A stretch of DNA of 64,000 bases. Origin: Methanogenium sp. S4BF. Its GTDB lineage: Archaea > Halobacteriota > Methanomicrobia > Methanomicrobiales > Methanomicrobiaceae. The stretch is taken from positions 1,609,940 through 1,673,939 of the forward strand of contig NZ_CP091277.1 in the NCBI RefSeq assembly GCF_029633965.1, written 5' to 3'. The translations under genes were made by a program, and so were the position numbers. Shown piece after piece: positions 50,940 through 60,031 of the stretch. Numbering within the stretch: position 1 is the first letter of the stretch; each line of letters begins with the position of its first letter. A model generated the notes under the pieces. That model saw nothing but the letters and a program-made list of their open reading frames with translations. It was not told the DNA's origin and did no database searches.

Positions 50940-53114
50940 TCACTCAGTGGAGAGAGACCTGAATTTACCTTCCGGAACCAGTATCTCAAAGCAGGCCCCA
51001 CTGCCCGGCACACCACATTCCCGTATCAGCATCCCTGTCAGATCAAGAATTTCCCGCGACAGGAAAAGCCCGAATCCGGTATTTTTCCCCACACCCTTTA
51101 AGAATATTCTCTCCTTCATATCCCCGGGGACGCCCACGCCATCATCGGCAACGATAATGCACCCCCCATTCCCGCGCCCCTCAAATGAGACCGTGACCCC
51201 ATGCACCGTGCCCCCGTGCATCACGGAATTTCCGATAAGATTGGCAAAGACCTTCCCCAGCATGCGGTCGGCATAGACGGCAAGATCCCGCACCCCATTA
51301 TTGACCGTGATCACACCGGCAAACGATTCTGCTTCACGGCTGATGACAGCACCGATGTCCTGCCATTCAGGTTCATTCACCCCGAGATCCTCATAATCAC
51401 GGGTAAAGGTGATGATCCGCTCCAGATTGGCCATAATCCCCTCCGCCGCTTCAAAAAATTCCCGCAGTTTTTCAGAATCAGCAGCATCACCCTCAATCAG
51501 CTCCAGATACAGATTCATTGAAGTAATCTGATTCAGAATGTCATGGCGCGTAATGCTGGAGAGAATATTCAGTTTCTTGTTTGCCTTCTTCAGGGCAGCA
51601 TCCATCATTTTGAGATCAGTGATATCAAGGAACACCCCCTGGATACCCACCACCACACCGTTTTCCCGGAGGGGCCTGCTGGATTCCAGCACCCACCGGA
51701 CAGACCCGGCATCTGTCAACAGCCGGAACGTCGACTTTTTTGTAATCCCGGAGAGGCGCTCATGGAAATGCCCCTCCAGCCGGTGCCGGTCTTCAGGATG
51801 GATGAATTCTATGAAATTTCTGCCGATCAACTCAGAGGGGCAATAGCCCGCCCCCCCGACCAGCCTGTTAATTGCCGGGCTGACATAGGTAAAATTACCA
51901 TTCAGATCCAGCCGGAAAATAACCTCATTGATATTTTCAACAAGATCCCGATATTCCTGTTCACGCACCCGGAGAGCCCGCTCCGCCCCTTTACGCTCTG
52001 TGATATCCCGGACAATTGAGAGGGCGACAGGCACCCCATTCATCTGAAAGACATTCACCGACACCTCAACGGGCAGAATCTCCCCTTCCTTCGTTACGTG
52101 CCGCCATTCAAAGATAAAACGGCCCTTCCCGCCAATTTCAGAGAGGAGAGAACCAAGATGCACATCCATATCCGGATCATTGAGATCAGAAACCATCATC
52201 CCCAGGAGTTCTTCCCGCGAATAGCCCATCCTCCGGGACGCAGCATCATTGGCCTCCAGAATCTGCCCGGGAATCCCCCCCGGCATCACCAGGGTATGCA
52301 GATAGATCATATCATTGGCCGACTGAAACAGCAGATTGTATTTCTCCCTCTCCTGCCGGACGGCCTCCTGTGATGCCTTTACCACAGAGATATCCGTACC
52401 CCTCTCAACAAACCCGCATATCCCACCCCGGTCGTCAGTAACAGGAGAGGTCGTGACCAGATATGACCCCCCGTCCGGATGAGTGACTTCAGCAGACACA
52501 GCCCTGCCGGATGCGATGACCTTCGGGATTCGGCACCGGGTGCAGGGCGCATCCCTTCCCCAGAGCACCTCATAGCAGTGCCTGCCGACAGCATGATGTT
52601 CATCCACGCCGTGAGCAATGTAAAAAGACCGGTTCGCCCAGACAATGACACGATCCAGCCCGGTGAAGACCGTCGGATCATCCGATGAGTCCAGAACCAT
52701 CCGCAGCTCAGACTGGAGCGGCACCGGAGGACAGCAGGCCATTTTCTTCGCCACCAGCCTGCGGACAGCCCCCGCAAGTGCCCCCATCTGCGCCTCAGGA
52801 TCATCCCCTTTCCTGAAGTACTGATCCGCTCCCGCATTCAGGGCCTCAATGACAGTCGCCTCTCCGCCGGCAGCAGTGAGAACAATGAAGGGAGTGCAGT
52901 CACCTGCCAGACGGATGGCCCTTAAAACATCCATTCCGTCTTTGGCAGGAGGTGCAAGTTCCGAGATGATGGCATCATATCCGGCATCATGCAGTTTCAG
53001 GAGCGCATCAGCAGACGACAATGTGAAATCGACAGAAAATCCCCCTGAGTCAGAGAGGCATCGTTCAGCCGCATGGAGGAACTGTTCATCATCGTCAATA
53101 TAGAGGATACGCAT
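50940..53114 (-). CDS. hybrid sensor histidine kinase with atypical receiver
   Basis: 724 residues. An N-terminal receiver domain (1-120) has the acidic residues (IDDDEQ), Thr80 (IVLTA) and Lys102 but carries Glu52 (AIISELAPPAKDG) where the phosphoacceptor Asp should be. Then PAS domains at about 145-260, 270-385 and 395-505 (one with a Cys-rich insert, RDAPCTRCR), a histidine box (SITRHDILNQITSMNLYLEL) and a HATPase domain (IGNSVMHGG, DDGVGVPGDM, GFGLFLSREI). No transmembrane segment, so cytoplasmic. The start is ATG 53114 or one of the ATGs at 53120/53123. Signal unknown. Converges with the HTH-PAS gene. Confidence 0.88.
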   Translation of the reverse strand: MRILYIDDDEQFLHAAERCLSDSGGFSVDFTLSSADALLKLHDAGYDAIISELAPPAKDGMDVLRAIRLAGDCTPFIVLTAAGGEATVIEALNAGADQYFRKGDDPEAQMGALAGAVRRLVAKKMACCPPVPLQSELRMVLDSSDDPTVFTGLDRVIVWANRSFYIAHGVDEHHAVGRHCYEVLWGRDAPCTRCRIPKVIASGRAVSAEVTHPDGGSYLVTTSPVTDDRGGICGFVERGTDISVVKASQEAVRQEREKYNLLFQSANDMIYLHTLVMPGGIPGQILEANDAASRRMGYSREELLGMMVSDLNDPDMDVHLGSLLSEIGGKGRFIFEWRHVTKEGEILPVEVSVNVFQMNGVPVALSIVRDITERKGAERALRVREQEYRDLVENINEVIFRLDLNGNFTYVSPAINRLVGGAGYCPSELIGRNFIEFIHPEDRHRLEGHFHERLSGITKKSTFRLLTDAGSVRWVLESSRPLRENGVVVGIQGVFLDITDLKMMDAALKKANKKLNILSSITRHDILNQITSMNLYLELIEGDAADSEKLREFFEAAEGIMANLERIITFTRDYEDLGVNEPEWQDIGAVISREAESFAGVITVNNGVRDLAVYADRMLGKVFANLIGNSVMHGGTVHGVTVSFEGRGNGGCIIVADDGVGVPGDMKERIFLKGVGKNTGFGLFLSREILDLTGMLIRECGVPGSGACFEILVPEGKFRSLSTE

Positions 53115-53308
53115 GTACATCATCCGGAATGGAAAACCATGTAACACCTAAAATTTGCAATCTCCGACTTTTACCCTTTCGCATTTCGGCACATACCGCA
53201 GCCGGGAACGGAAAGGGCAGCACGATCACCCCACGGAGGATGGAGGACACCCGCCTTTCGCCAAAACGGCCCTGCACCAAAAGAGACGCCCCCTCCAGGG
53301 AGGGATAT

Positions 53309-53812
53309 TTATCCGGAAATACAGCAGGAAAGCGCAGCAGCAAGCTCATCCGCCCGCTGTGACCCGATGAGAAAAGACGTGCCGTCTGAAAGAGAGACAC
53401 AGACCCCACGGTTCCCGGAGACCATATACGCAGCCCCTCTCTTTCCCCACCGGATGCCCCAGCCGCCATAATCCCGCAGCGGCCGGTATGACACAGATTC
53501 AGCAGCTGCAATCCCGAGGCAGTTAACATCCCGGAACTGCAGATGCACCGGGTACACGCGGTAAGAGAGGCGGCCACCCCCGACCCTCACCTCAAGCCGG
53601 AGGAGAAGAAAGAATACCGGCATACCGATGCCAAAGGCCGCAAGGAGCACCCACATCAGCCAGTCCGGGCCGGGATTGCCCCCGAAAGGGATGCCTGCAA
53701 CAATCTGGAGGTAAAACCCGTACCAGACGAGCAGCGCGGCAGCCCAGACCACCATCACGAGCATGGCGGTCCGAAACCACTGCACTTCTGAAAAAATATC
53801 GCCCTCACGCAT
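53309..53812 (-). CDS. DUF6141-like two-helix membrane protein
   Basis: 167 residues if started at ATG 53812 (REGDIFSEVQWFR); ATG 53827 is the alternative. Two transmembrane helices (MLVMVVWAAALLVWYGFYLQ; WLMWVLLAAFGIGMPVFFLL) are followed by a soluble beta-rich domain with YRVYPVHLQFRDV and GWGIRWGKRGAAYMVSG, resembling DUF6141/PH-like membrane proteins. Function unknown. It lies between the sensor kinase and tRNA-His. Confidence 0.7.
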   Translation of the reverse strand: MREGDIFSEVQWFRTAMLVMVVWAAALLVWYGFYLQIVAGIPFGGNPGPDWLMWVLLAAFGIGMPVFFLLLRLEVRVGGGRLSYRVYPVHLQFRDVNCLGIAAAESVSYRPLRDYGGWGIRWGKRGAAYMVSGNRGVCVSLSDGTSFLIGSQRADELAAALSCCISG

Positions 53813-53946
53813 ATCATCTACCTTCATCGCCCGACAAATACAGGATGCCACCCCATCCCATATAGACCCGCCGAAAAAATGAATAAAGACCAGAGACGGC
53901 GTTTAACCGGTAGAATACGCCAGAAACGAACGAAAAAAAACAAAGA

Positions 53947-54018
53947 GGCCGGGGCCGAGACTTGAACCCGAGTCCAGGGAGCCACAATCCCTGAGGATAA
54001 CCACTACCCTACCCCGGC
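53947..54018 (-). tRNA. tRNA-His (GUG)
   Basis: Acceptor stem GCCGGGG/CCCCGGC, anticodon loop TTGTGGC (anticodon GTG), T arm GGGTTCAAGTC. Discriminator C73 is at 53947. The base before the 5' end (54019) is T on the tRNA strand, so the obligatory G-1 is not encoded; CCA is not encoded either. Confidence 0.96.
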
Positions 54019-54420
54019 AAATGCCTCACTAAGATGCCTTTCTTATTTTGACAGCAGCGGTAATTAATCTATCTTATCTGTTCTGCCAAAGCGAGGGAGA
54101 AAACCACAGACCACCAGAAGAACCGGGAGTCACCGGACACCCGACACCAGACCGGAAAGACAGACGCACCTCCTGCAGGACCAGCGCCATCGCTGACCCC
54201 GAACAGACACAGATCAGCACGCCCCCTGAGAACAGCCGAGCGCTGCAACACAAAATGAAAGAAACATCACCCACCAGACAGACAACGGCACGGACACCAT
54301 TAATACGTCAGGTGAACTATTTATATGAAAACGCTGCAAACCGGTGCATACTCAGGAGAGCGGCGGAAGAATTGACAATTTTTTTTAAAATACCAATACC
54401 AGAGACAGAGGGCGCAAGGC
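54019..54420. other. 402-base spacer between tRNA-His and infB
   Basis: No gene that I can support. It holds the tRNA-His promoter side and two TATA-like elements for infB, TTTATATG near 54319 and TTTTAAAATA near 54377; the second is at the right distance from the ATG at 54421 for a short leader. An open frame starting at 54048 crosses into infB in another frame and looks accidental. Confidence 0.5.
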
Positions 54421-56223
54421 ATGGCAAAAAAGAAGAAGACAGGATCAGAGGCCCCATCATCCATTCGTACACCAGTGGTTTGTGTACTGGGGCATGTGGA
54501 CCATGGAAAGACATCACTGCTGGACCGCATCAGGGGCTCCTCAGTGGTGGACCGTGAGGCAGGAGCCATCACCCAGCATATCGGGGCAACGATTGTGCCG
54601 CTGGATGCAATCCGCAAGATGAGCGGCACCAGCGATGCAGTGGAGTTTGACGTACCCGGACTACTGTTTATCGACACGCCGGGCCACCACGCCTTCACCA
54701 CGCTGCGCTCCCGGGGCGGGGCACTGGCAGACATGGCCATCCTCGTAGTGGACATCAACGACGGGTTCCAGCCGCAGACCAAAGAGGCGCTCCAGATCCT
54801 CAGGAACTACCGGACCCCCTTTGTGATCGCCGCCACAAAGATCGACCGGATCCACGGCTGGCGGGTGCAGGAGAATGCACCGTTCATGAAGACCTATGCG
54901 GCCCAGAACGAACGGGTCCAGGGGATGATAGAGACAAAGACCTACGAACTGGTCGGTGAACTATCGGAGATGGGGTTCAACTGCGACCGCTTTGACCGCG
55001 TGAGGGACTTTGCCCGCAATATCGCAATTGTTCCGGTCTCAGGCATCACCGGCGAAGGCCTCCCCGACCTCCTGATGGTGATGGTCGGCCTCGCACAGCG
55101 GTACCTGACGGAAAACCTCACCCTCTCCACCACGGGGCCCGGATACGGTACGGTTCTGGAGGTGAAAGAGGAGCGCGGCCTCGGGACCACCCTTGATGTC
55201 ATCCTCATTGACGGGCAGCTGAACGTAGGCGACGAGATCGTCGTAGGCGGAGAACGGGGCGTTATCGAGACCAAGATCCGGTCCCTGTTAAAACCCCGCC
55301 CCATGCAGGAGATTCTCACAGAAGACCGCTTTGAGCGGGTAAAGCAGGTGACCGCCGCATCCGGTATCAAGGTATCCGCTCCGAAACTGGAGGGAGCCAT
55401 CGCCGGTTCACCGCTCCGCGTGGTGCAGGGCAACCGTGATGAAATCATCGATGCCGTCACCCACGAGATGGAGGACATACAGGTGACCCTCTCTGAGGAG
55501 GGAGTATTCATCAAGGCAGACACCATCGGCGCCCTGGAGGCACTCTCCAAGGAGCTGGAGGAGAACGAGATCCCCATCATGCATGCAGAGGTCGGCCCGG
55601 TATCCCGGCACGACATCGTGGAGGTCTCGACCATCAGAGACCCCCTGTACTCCGTAATCCTCGCCTTCAATACCACCATCCTCCCGGATGCCATTGACAC
55701 TCTCGCCGAGCACGCCATGGGCCATGTGCACCTCTTTGAGTCAGACGTCATCTACCACCTCATCGACGACTACATGGACTGGGAAAAGGAGACACGACGC
55801 CTCATGCATAAGGAGAGTTTTGAGAAACTCATCCTCCCGGCAAAGATCACCCTCCTCCCCGACTGTGTCTTCCGGCAGTCCAATCCTGCAGTGGTGGGAG
55901 TGCGTGTCGTGGCCGGAAAACTGCAGGCAGGTGTCAACCTTGTCCTCCCGTCAGGGAAGAGAATCGGACGGATTAAACAGATGAAGATGGGGCAGGAGAA
56001 TATCAGCGAGGCAAACCAGGGTGCGGAAGTGGCAATCTCCATTGAAGGTCCGACGGTCGGCCGCCAGATTGACGTGGGGGATGACCTCTATGTCGAGATA
56101 CCCGAACACCATGTCAAGGTCCTCGAGGGCGAGATGACCACCCACCTCACCGGCGGCATGATCGACATTCTTGAGGAGTATACGCGAATCCGACGAAAGG
56201 AACGGCCTTTCTGGGGCAAGTAA
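54421..56223 (+). CDS. infB: translation initiation factor aIF5B
   Basis: 600-residue GTPase that joins ribosomal subunits and positions initiator tRNA. The G1 motif is GHVDHGKTSLLD near residue 21, G3 is DTPGHHAF, G4 is ATKIDR. Domain II follows (GTVLEVKEERGLGTTLDVIL), then domain III and the C-terminal IF2-like barrel (LPDCVFRQSNPAVVGVRVVAGKLQAG). Length is normal for archaea and no intein is present. It is followed by rps6e at 90 bases, a common archaeal neighbourhood. Confidence 0.97.
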   Translation: MAKKKKTGSEAPSSIRTPVVCVLGHVDHGKTSLLDRIRGSSVVDREAGAITQHIGATIVPLDAIRKMSGTSDAVEFDVPGLLFIDTPGHHAFTTLRSRGGALADMAILVVDINDGFQPQTKEALQILRNYRTPFVIAATKIDRIHGWRVQENAPFMKTYAAQNERVQGMIETKTYELVGELSEMGFNCDRFDRVRDFARNIAIVPVSGITGEGLPDLLMVMVGLAQRYLTENLTLSTTGPGYGTVLEVKEERGLGTTLDVILIDGQLNVGDEIVVGGERGVIETKIRSLLKPRPMQEILTEDRFERVKQVTAASGIKVSAPKLEGAIAGSPLRVVQGNRDEIIDAVTHEMEDIQVTLSEEGVFIKADTIGALEALSKELEENEIPIMHAEVGPVSRHDIVEVSTIRDPLYSVILAFNTTILPDAIDTLAEHAMGHVHLFESDVIYHLIDDYMDWEKETRRLMHKESFEKLILPAKITLLPDCVFRQSNPAVVGVRVVAGKLQAGVNLVLPSGKRIGRIKQMKMGQENISEANQGAEVAISIEGPTVGRQIDVGDDLYVEIPEHHVKVLEGEMTTHLTGGMIDILEEYTRIRRKERPFWGK

Positions 56224-56313
56224 CACGCCGGGAGCAGCAGGCGGCCACACCCCACAATTTTTAATAACTTCTAAACAAACATAATAGACACTTTCAGAAA
56301 GGAGCATTACAAT

Positions 56314-56715
56314 ATGGCAGACTTCAAAGTAGTTCTCTCAGATCCACAGGAGGGCATTTCATACAAGGTTGAGGCAACCGCCGGCATGGCAGGTGCACTC
56401 ATTGGCAAGAGCGTTGGCGACATCATCCCGGGCGATGCACTCGGATTTGCAGGATACCAGATCGCAATCACCGGGGCAACCGACAAGACCGGCATCCCTG
56501 CACGCCGTGACCTCCCCGGACTTACCCGGAGAAGACTCCTCCTCGCAAACGGTGTCGGCTTCCACCCAACCTACCCAGGTCAGCGCAGAAGAATGAGCAT
56601 CCGTGGCGCAGAGATCAACGGAGACTTTGTCCAGATCAATGCAAAGGTTGTTGAGTACGGCGAAAAGAGCCTGAAGGACTACTTTGCACCCGCTGCTGAA
56701 GAGCAGGCAGAGTAA
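56314..56715 (+). CDS. rps6e: ribosomal protein S6e
   Basis: 133-residue small-subunit protein. FKVVLSDPQEGISYKVEATA and GLTRRRLLLANGVGFHPTYP with RRMSIRGAEI are S6e signatures. A GAAAGGAG ribosome site precedes the ATG. Probably cotranscribed with infB or from its own promoter (TTTTTAATAACTTC, about 56260). Convergent with the DUF2240 gene. Confidence 0.96.
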   Translation: MADFKVVLSDPQEGISYKVEATAGMAGALIGKSVGDIIPGDALGFAGYQIAITGATDKTGIPARRDLPGLTRRRLLLANGVGFHPTYPGQRRRMSIRGAEINGDFVQINAKVVEYGEKSLKDYFAPAAEEQAE

Positions 56716-56737
56716 ATCTGAACAATTAAAAAAATAC

Positions 56738-56753
56738 TTTTTTGCTGATTTTT
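56738..56753 (+). terminator. oligo-T terminator after rps6e
   Basis: Two T runs (56738-56743 and 56749-56753) in the 41-base gap between convergent rps6e and the DUF2240 gene. Confidence 0.45.
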
Positions 56754-56756
56754 AAC

Positions 56757-57227
56757 TCAGCAGCCCGGACCGCTGAGTGAATCACGCAGTTTTTCAACGA
56801 GGTCCTCAAATGGCACCCCGTATTTCCGGGCAAGGATTACCACACCCGCCTCCGGGAGGAGACGTCCGTCAAACCCGTCGCTGATGAGGGCATGCATCTC
56901 TGCTGCCACATTCTGCTGCGAGATCCCCCGCGTCTCAGCGATGCGGACCATCAGAGTCTCACAATAATTCTCACTCTGCTGAAAGATATCTTCTGAAGGC
57001 CGGAATCCCAGCGGAATCTCCACCTCTGCAGGGTTAAAGGAAGGGACCAGCACCCCTCCCTCCTCACGCAGAAGGCCTTCACGAAGGGCAATGGCGATAA
57101 GTGACCCCGCCTGGTCTCGACTCATCCAGCGCCGGTCGATGGCGAGGAAGTAAATAAATTCAGGGCGGCGCAGCCGATCCCGGTGCATATGCCGGAATGG
57201 CGCCGCGACAGCCGTCCGCAGAGCCAC
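56757..57227 (-). CDS. DUF2240-like archaeal protein
   Basis: 156 residues, predicted soluble, mostly helical. RLRRPEFIYFLAIDRRWMSR and LIAIALREGLLREEGGVLVPSFNP near the N-terminus and VVILARKYGVPFEDLVEKLR near the end match the DUF2240 family of euryarchaea, with a winged-helix-like first half. The start is GTG 57227, directly after the stop of the upstream gene, so the two are coupled. Function unknown; a nucleic-acid role is possible. Confidence 0.78.
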   Translation of the reverse strand: MALRTAVAAPFRHMHRDRLRRPEFIYFLAIDRRWMSRDQAGSLIAIALREGLLREEGGVLVPSFNPAEVEIPLGFRPSEDIFQQSENYCETLMVRIAETRGISQQNVAAEMHALISDGFDGRLLPEAGVVILARKYGVPFEDLVEKLRDSLSGPGC

Positions 57228-57650
57228 CTATACCGCACCCTCAAGCAGATTCTTCAGGTCCAGTGCATCCAGACCGGTCATCGTACTGGTCTTCACCACC
57301 ATACACTCACAGGCCATCCCCACCTCCTCGAGACGAAGAAGAAAGACATTCTTGGAACGGGGAATACGCCTGTCCGACATGAGTGTCGTCTCTTTGAGTT
57401 CTATCTGAAAATCAACCGCCTCCGTTATCGTATAAAGCAGTTCAGGAATGCGGTCCACCGGTACAAAAGTGATCTTCTTCTCTGCCACCGCTGCACTAAA
57501 ATCAATCCGTACCATCTCCCCCCCGGGAGTCCGCCCAGTCTCATGCGTCCCATGCAGGGCACATACTGTGGACACCACGTCAATGAACGGGCGCTGTATT
57601 GTAAAAACCAGATCGTTTCTCATCGGGAAACGATGGTATATTCTGCGCAT
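57228..57650 (-). CDS. conserved archaeal protein of unknown function
   Basis: 140 residues, no domain that I recognise. It has mixed alpha/beta character with blocks NDLVFTIQRPFIDVVSTVCA, VRIDFSAAVAEKKITFVPVD and IELKETTLMSDRRIPRSKNV. ATG 57650 would fit a near-leaderless message from the TATA region at about 57678; ATG 57623 is an alternative. It abuts the DUF2240 gene, so the pair may act together. A dyad TATGCAT-aataa-ATGCATA (57670-57688) covers its promoter. Confidence 0.65.
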   Translation of the reverse strand: MRRIYHRFPMRNDLVFTIQRPFIDVVSTVCALHGTHETGRTPGGEMVRIDFSAAVAEKKITFVPVDRIPELLYTITEAVDFQIELKETTLMSDRRIPRSKNVFLLRLEEVGMACECMVVKTSTMTGLDALDLKNLLEGAV

Positions 57651-57669
57651 TACACCAGTCTTTAGATGA

Positions 57670-57688
57670 TATGCATAATAAATGCATA
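57670..57688. promoter_or_regulatory. dyad over promoter of the 57228-57650 gene
   Basis: TATGCAT and ATGCATA arms separated by five bases; the middle reads as TATA-like TTTATTATG on the minus strand, about 28 bases before the ATG at 57650. Could be an operator or simply an AT-rich promoter. Confidence 0.4.
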
Positions 57689-57726
57689 CGCTTAGATGCT
57701 GACAAACGATAGGGAAAAAAGGATTA

Positions 57727-58101
57727 TTAGATGAGCACAGCGTTGATAACGCCGTCCTGACCAGGTCTGCTTACGATACGTGCCTCACCGATTTCGGTTT
57801 TGATAATGGCACCCTTCGTGAGAAGGTTTCGCCGCACGTAGTTTGGATTAGCAGCATTCTTGTCAACAGTCTCAATCGCCACACGGCGGGTTTCACCGTT
57901 CTTTGGGTTGGCCACATTTGCGTACTGTGCACGCAGCACCCGGATCTTCTGGTTTGCTCCCAGTGTGCGGACAATTTTCCTGCGGTCCTCGCCAATATGC
58001 GAATCAGCAGGTGCGCTGCCGATCTCGCTTCTCCTCTTACTCCGTGCGTACCGGATTCTGCCACCGGTTTCTTTCCGAACTGATCTGCCATGCCACTGCA
58101 T
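57727..58101 (-). CDS. rps8e: ribosomal protein S8e
   Basis: 124-residue small-subunit protein. The start MQWHGRSVRKETGGRIRYAR followed by KRRSEIG and the later NPKNGETRRVAIETVDKNAA and NPNYVRRNLLTKGAII are S8e signatures. The length is normal for archaea. It lies 95 bases after hypB on the same strand, with its own AT-rich promoter region (GTATTCAGAAGGG side to about 58165). Confidence 0.96.
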   Translation of the reverse strand: MQWHGRSVRKETGGRIRYARSKRRSEIGSAPADSHIGEDRRKIVRTLGANQKIRVLRAQYANVANPKNGETRRVAIETVDKNAANPNYVRRNLLTKGAIIKTEIGEARIVSRPGQDGVINAVLI

Positions 58102-58196
58102 TTAAACACCTGAATTGTATGAAATGTATTCAGAAGGGAGTAGGCCCTTCCCTGAAGTCTATAAATATTGCCCCTGTATCTATTTAATTCCACTGA

Positions 58197-58844
58197 TCAG
58201 CGGAGTATCTCATCGAGAAGGGCTTCCATCCCGTCACCCGTCTTCATATTAGTCCGGAATACCGGCATCTCAGGGTTGTACCGGTGAATATCAGACTCCA
58301 GCCTGTCCACGTTACATCCAACATATTCTGCCAGATCCACCTTGTTGATGACAGCCATGGAACTCTCACGGAACATCATCGGGTGCTTGTTTGCGACATC
58401 GTCACCCTCAGTGGTGGAGACCACTACAATGCGCTTCTCTGCACCAAGGGCAAAGTCAGTCGGGCAGACCATGTTCCCTACATTTTCAATAAAGAGTATG
58501 TCAATCTCATCCAGCGGGAGATGGTCAATGGCATGGTGCACAAGGTGGGCATCCAGATGGCATTCCTTGCCGGTATTTGCATTCACTGCCGGCGCGCCGG
58601 TTGCAACGATCCGCTGGAAGTCGTCATCCCCATAGACATCGCCTGCGATGGCCCCTACATTCAGCCCCCGTTTTTTCAGCAGAGGCACCAGCTGTTCCAC
58701 AAGAGAGGTCTTCCCGGACCCGATGGCACCGAGAAGGTCAAACGCACGAATGCCTGCTGCAGCAAGTATGTCATGATTCTTTGCAGCAAGGCGGTTGTTT
58801 GCGTCAAAGATGTCCTTTTCGATACTGACGTCGATGTGGTGCAT
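58197..58844 (-). CDS. hypB: hydrogenase nickel incorporation GTPase HypB
   Basis: 215-residue SIMIBI-class GTPase that inserts nickel into NiFe-hydrogenase together with HypA. P-loop GAIGSGKTSLVEQL near residue 40, the metal-site region CHLDAHLVHHAI, IENVGNMVCPTDF and INKVDLAEYVG (G4) are present. The N-terminal His-rich nickel store of some bacterial HypBs is absent, as is usual in archaea. HypA is not adjacent and HypF is 40 kb away. Divergent from srp19 across 54 bases. Confidence 0.96.
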   Translation of the reverse strand: MHHIDVSIEKDIFDANNRLAAKNHDILAAAGIRAFDLLGAIGSGKTSLVEQLVPLLKKRGLNVGAIAGDVYGDDDFQRIVATGAPAVNANTGKECHLDAHLVHHAIDHLPLDEIDILFIENVGNMVCPTDFALGAEKRIVVVSTTEGDDVANKHPMMFRESSMAVINKVDLAEYVGCNVDRLESDIHRYNPEMPVFRTNMKTGDGMEALLDEILR

Positions 58845-58867
58845 ACGTAAATGTATGACAAAGTATC

Positions 58868-58875
58868 GTTTATAC
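58868..58875 (+). promoter_or_regulatory. TATA box of srp19
   Basis: GTTTATAC, centred about 27 bases before the srp19 ATG at 58899, predicting a leaderless message. It lies in the short divergent spacer with hypB. Confidence 0.5.
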
Positions 58876-58898
58876 CTTCACAAAGACATATTAAATAT

Positions 58899-59162
58899 AT
58901 GAATCCTGAGCGGACACTCTACCCGTGTTACTTCGATAGTGCCCTCACCCGCAGACAGGGCCGCCGCGTACCCCGGGAGATGGCACGGGAAGCCCCCCAG
59001 ATCAGGGCAATCCACAAGGCCGCAAAGAGGGCCGGCCTCTCGGCACGGATTGACGAGGGAACCGCCCACCCTGCACACTGGCAAAAAAAGGATGGCAGGG
59101 TCATCGTCGAATGGAAGGGAAGCAAGGAAGAGCTGATGAAAAAAATCGCAACGAAGTTCTGA
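58899..59162 (+). CDS. srp19: signal recognition particle subunit SRP19
   Basis: 87-residue RNA-binding protein that pre-organises SRP RNA for SRP54. NPERTLYPCYFDSALTRRQG followed by RRVPREMA is the classic archaeal SRP19 start, so ATG 58899 is used although the frame is open from 58851. The end GSKEELMKKIATKF is normal. The PHP-domain gene starts 15 bases later and may be cotranscribed. Confidence 0.95.
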   Translation: MNPERTLYPCYFDSALTRRQGRRVPREMAREAPQIRAIHKAAKRAGLSARIDEGTAHPAHWQKKDGRVIVEWKGSKEELMKKIATKF

Positions 59163-59177
59163 ACGGGAAAGAGCACC

Positions 59178-59816
59178 ATGTATGATCTCCACACCCATAC
59201 GATCTTCTCTGACGGGGAACTGCTTCCGGCCGAGCTTATCCGCCGGGCGGCAGTGCTGGGATACCAGACGATCGGCATCACTGATCATGCCGACCGCTCA
59301 AACATCACCTCGCTTGTGCACGCCCTCGACCCGATGCGCGAGACGGCCCGGACATACGGGATCCGCCTCCTTGTCGGCGTAGAAATAACCCATGTGCCCC
59401 CGGGGGAAATATCCGTCCTTGCGCGTGAAGCACGCGATAAAGGAGCAGACATCATCATCGTACACGGAGAGACAACCATGGAGCCCGTTGCGCCGGGAAC
59501 CAATGCCGCAGCCTGTGCCTGTGCAGATGTTGATGTACTGGCCCATCCCGGCCTCATATCACCCGCAGATGCCCGCTTAGCCCGTGAAAATCAGGTAGCA
59601 CTGGAGATCACGGCAAGGGGCGGACATAACCGGACCAACGGTCACGTGGTCTGTGTGGCACGGGAAGAGCAATGCCTGCTTGCAGTTAATTCAGATACCC
59701 ACGCACCCTCTGACCTGATGAGGATGGCGGAGCGGATGCAGGTTGCACGGGGCGCGGGCCTCACCGAAGTCGAGAGCGTTGCAATTCTCTCCGGGAAGAA
59801 CCTTCCCTTCCTTTAG
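59178..59816 (+). CDS. PHP-domain histidinol-phosphatase-like protein
   Basis: 212 residues. Metal-binding motifs of the PHP fold are in order: HTHTIFSDGE, GITDHAD, GVEITH, VHGET, LAHPGLI and NSDTHAP. These bind a multi-metal centre for phosphoester hydrolysis. Family members include HisK-type histidinol phosphatase and the PHP domains of RNA/DNA enzymes; in archaea this stand-alone protein next to srp19 is conserved but its substrate is not known to me. No Shine-Dalgarno problem: GGGAAAGAG precedes the ATG. Confidence 0.88.
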   Translation: MYDLHTHTIFSDGELLPAELIRRAAVLGYQTIGITDHADRSNITSLVHALDPMRETARTYGIRLLVGVEITHVPPGEISVLAREARDKGADIIIVHGETTMEPVAPGTNAAACACADVDVLAHPGLISPADARLARENQVALEITARGGHNRTNGHVVCVAREEQCLLAVNSDTHAPSDLMRMAERMQVARGAGLTEVESVAILSGKNLPFL

Positions 59817-59980
59817 AGATGCCGCGCATACGGAATTCCTGCCCGGGGGCAGGAGTACCCGCATCGACCACAAGAGGCATATACCGGGCATTTGCATGCG
59901 ATAGGGCATGCATTACCACCACAAAAATGCATACAATATATAAGAATTATGTCAATATTTAAATACCTTTAAATTCAACA

Positions 59981-59988
59981 TATAATAG
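59981..59988 (+). promoter_or_regulatory. TATA-like element of the gar1-tfb operon
   Basis: TATAATAG, giving a leader of about 22 bases to the gar1 ATG at 60032. A second candidate, TTTAAATA, lies at about 59958-59965. The 215-base spacer before gar1 is AT-rich and otherwise empty. Confidence 0.45.
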
Positions 59989-60031
59989 TTACGAACCCAC
60001 AGGGCTCCAGATTTTTGGAAGGTTTTATTAC

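Noticed and set aside
53115-53308. Small plus-strand frames upstream of the sensor kinase
   Set aside because: They extend into the complement of the DUF6141 gene and have no start signals.
54048-54557. 169-codon open frame between tRNA-His and infB
   Set aside because: Its last 137 bases overlap infB in another frame, the translation is low-complexity and unlike any protein, and it spans the infB promoter.
59893-59935. ATGCAT-rich stretch before gar1 as a further copy of the 49.4 kb operator
   Set aside because: GCATGCATTACC and AATGCATAC do not form the ATGCA-N-TGCAT dyad.
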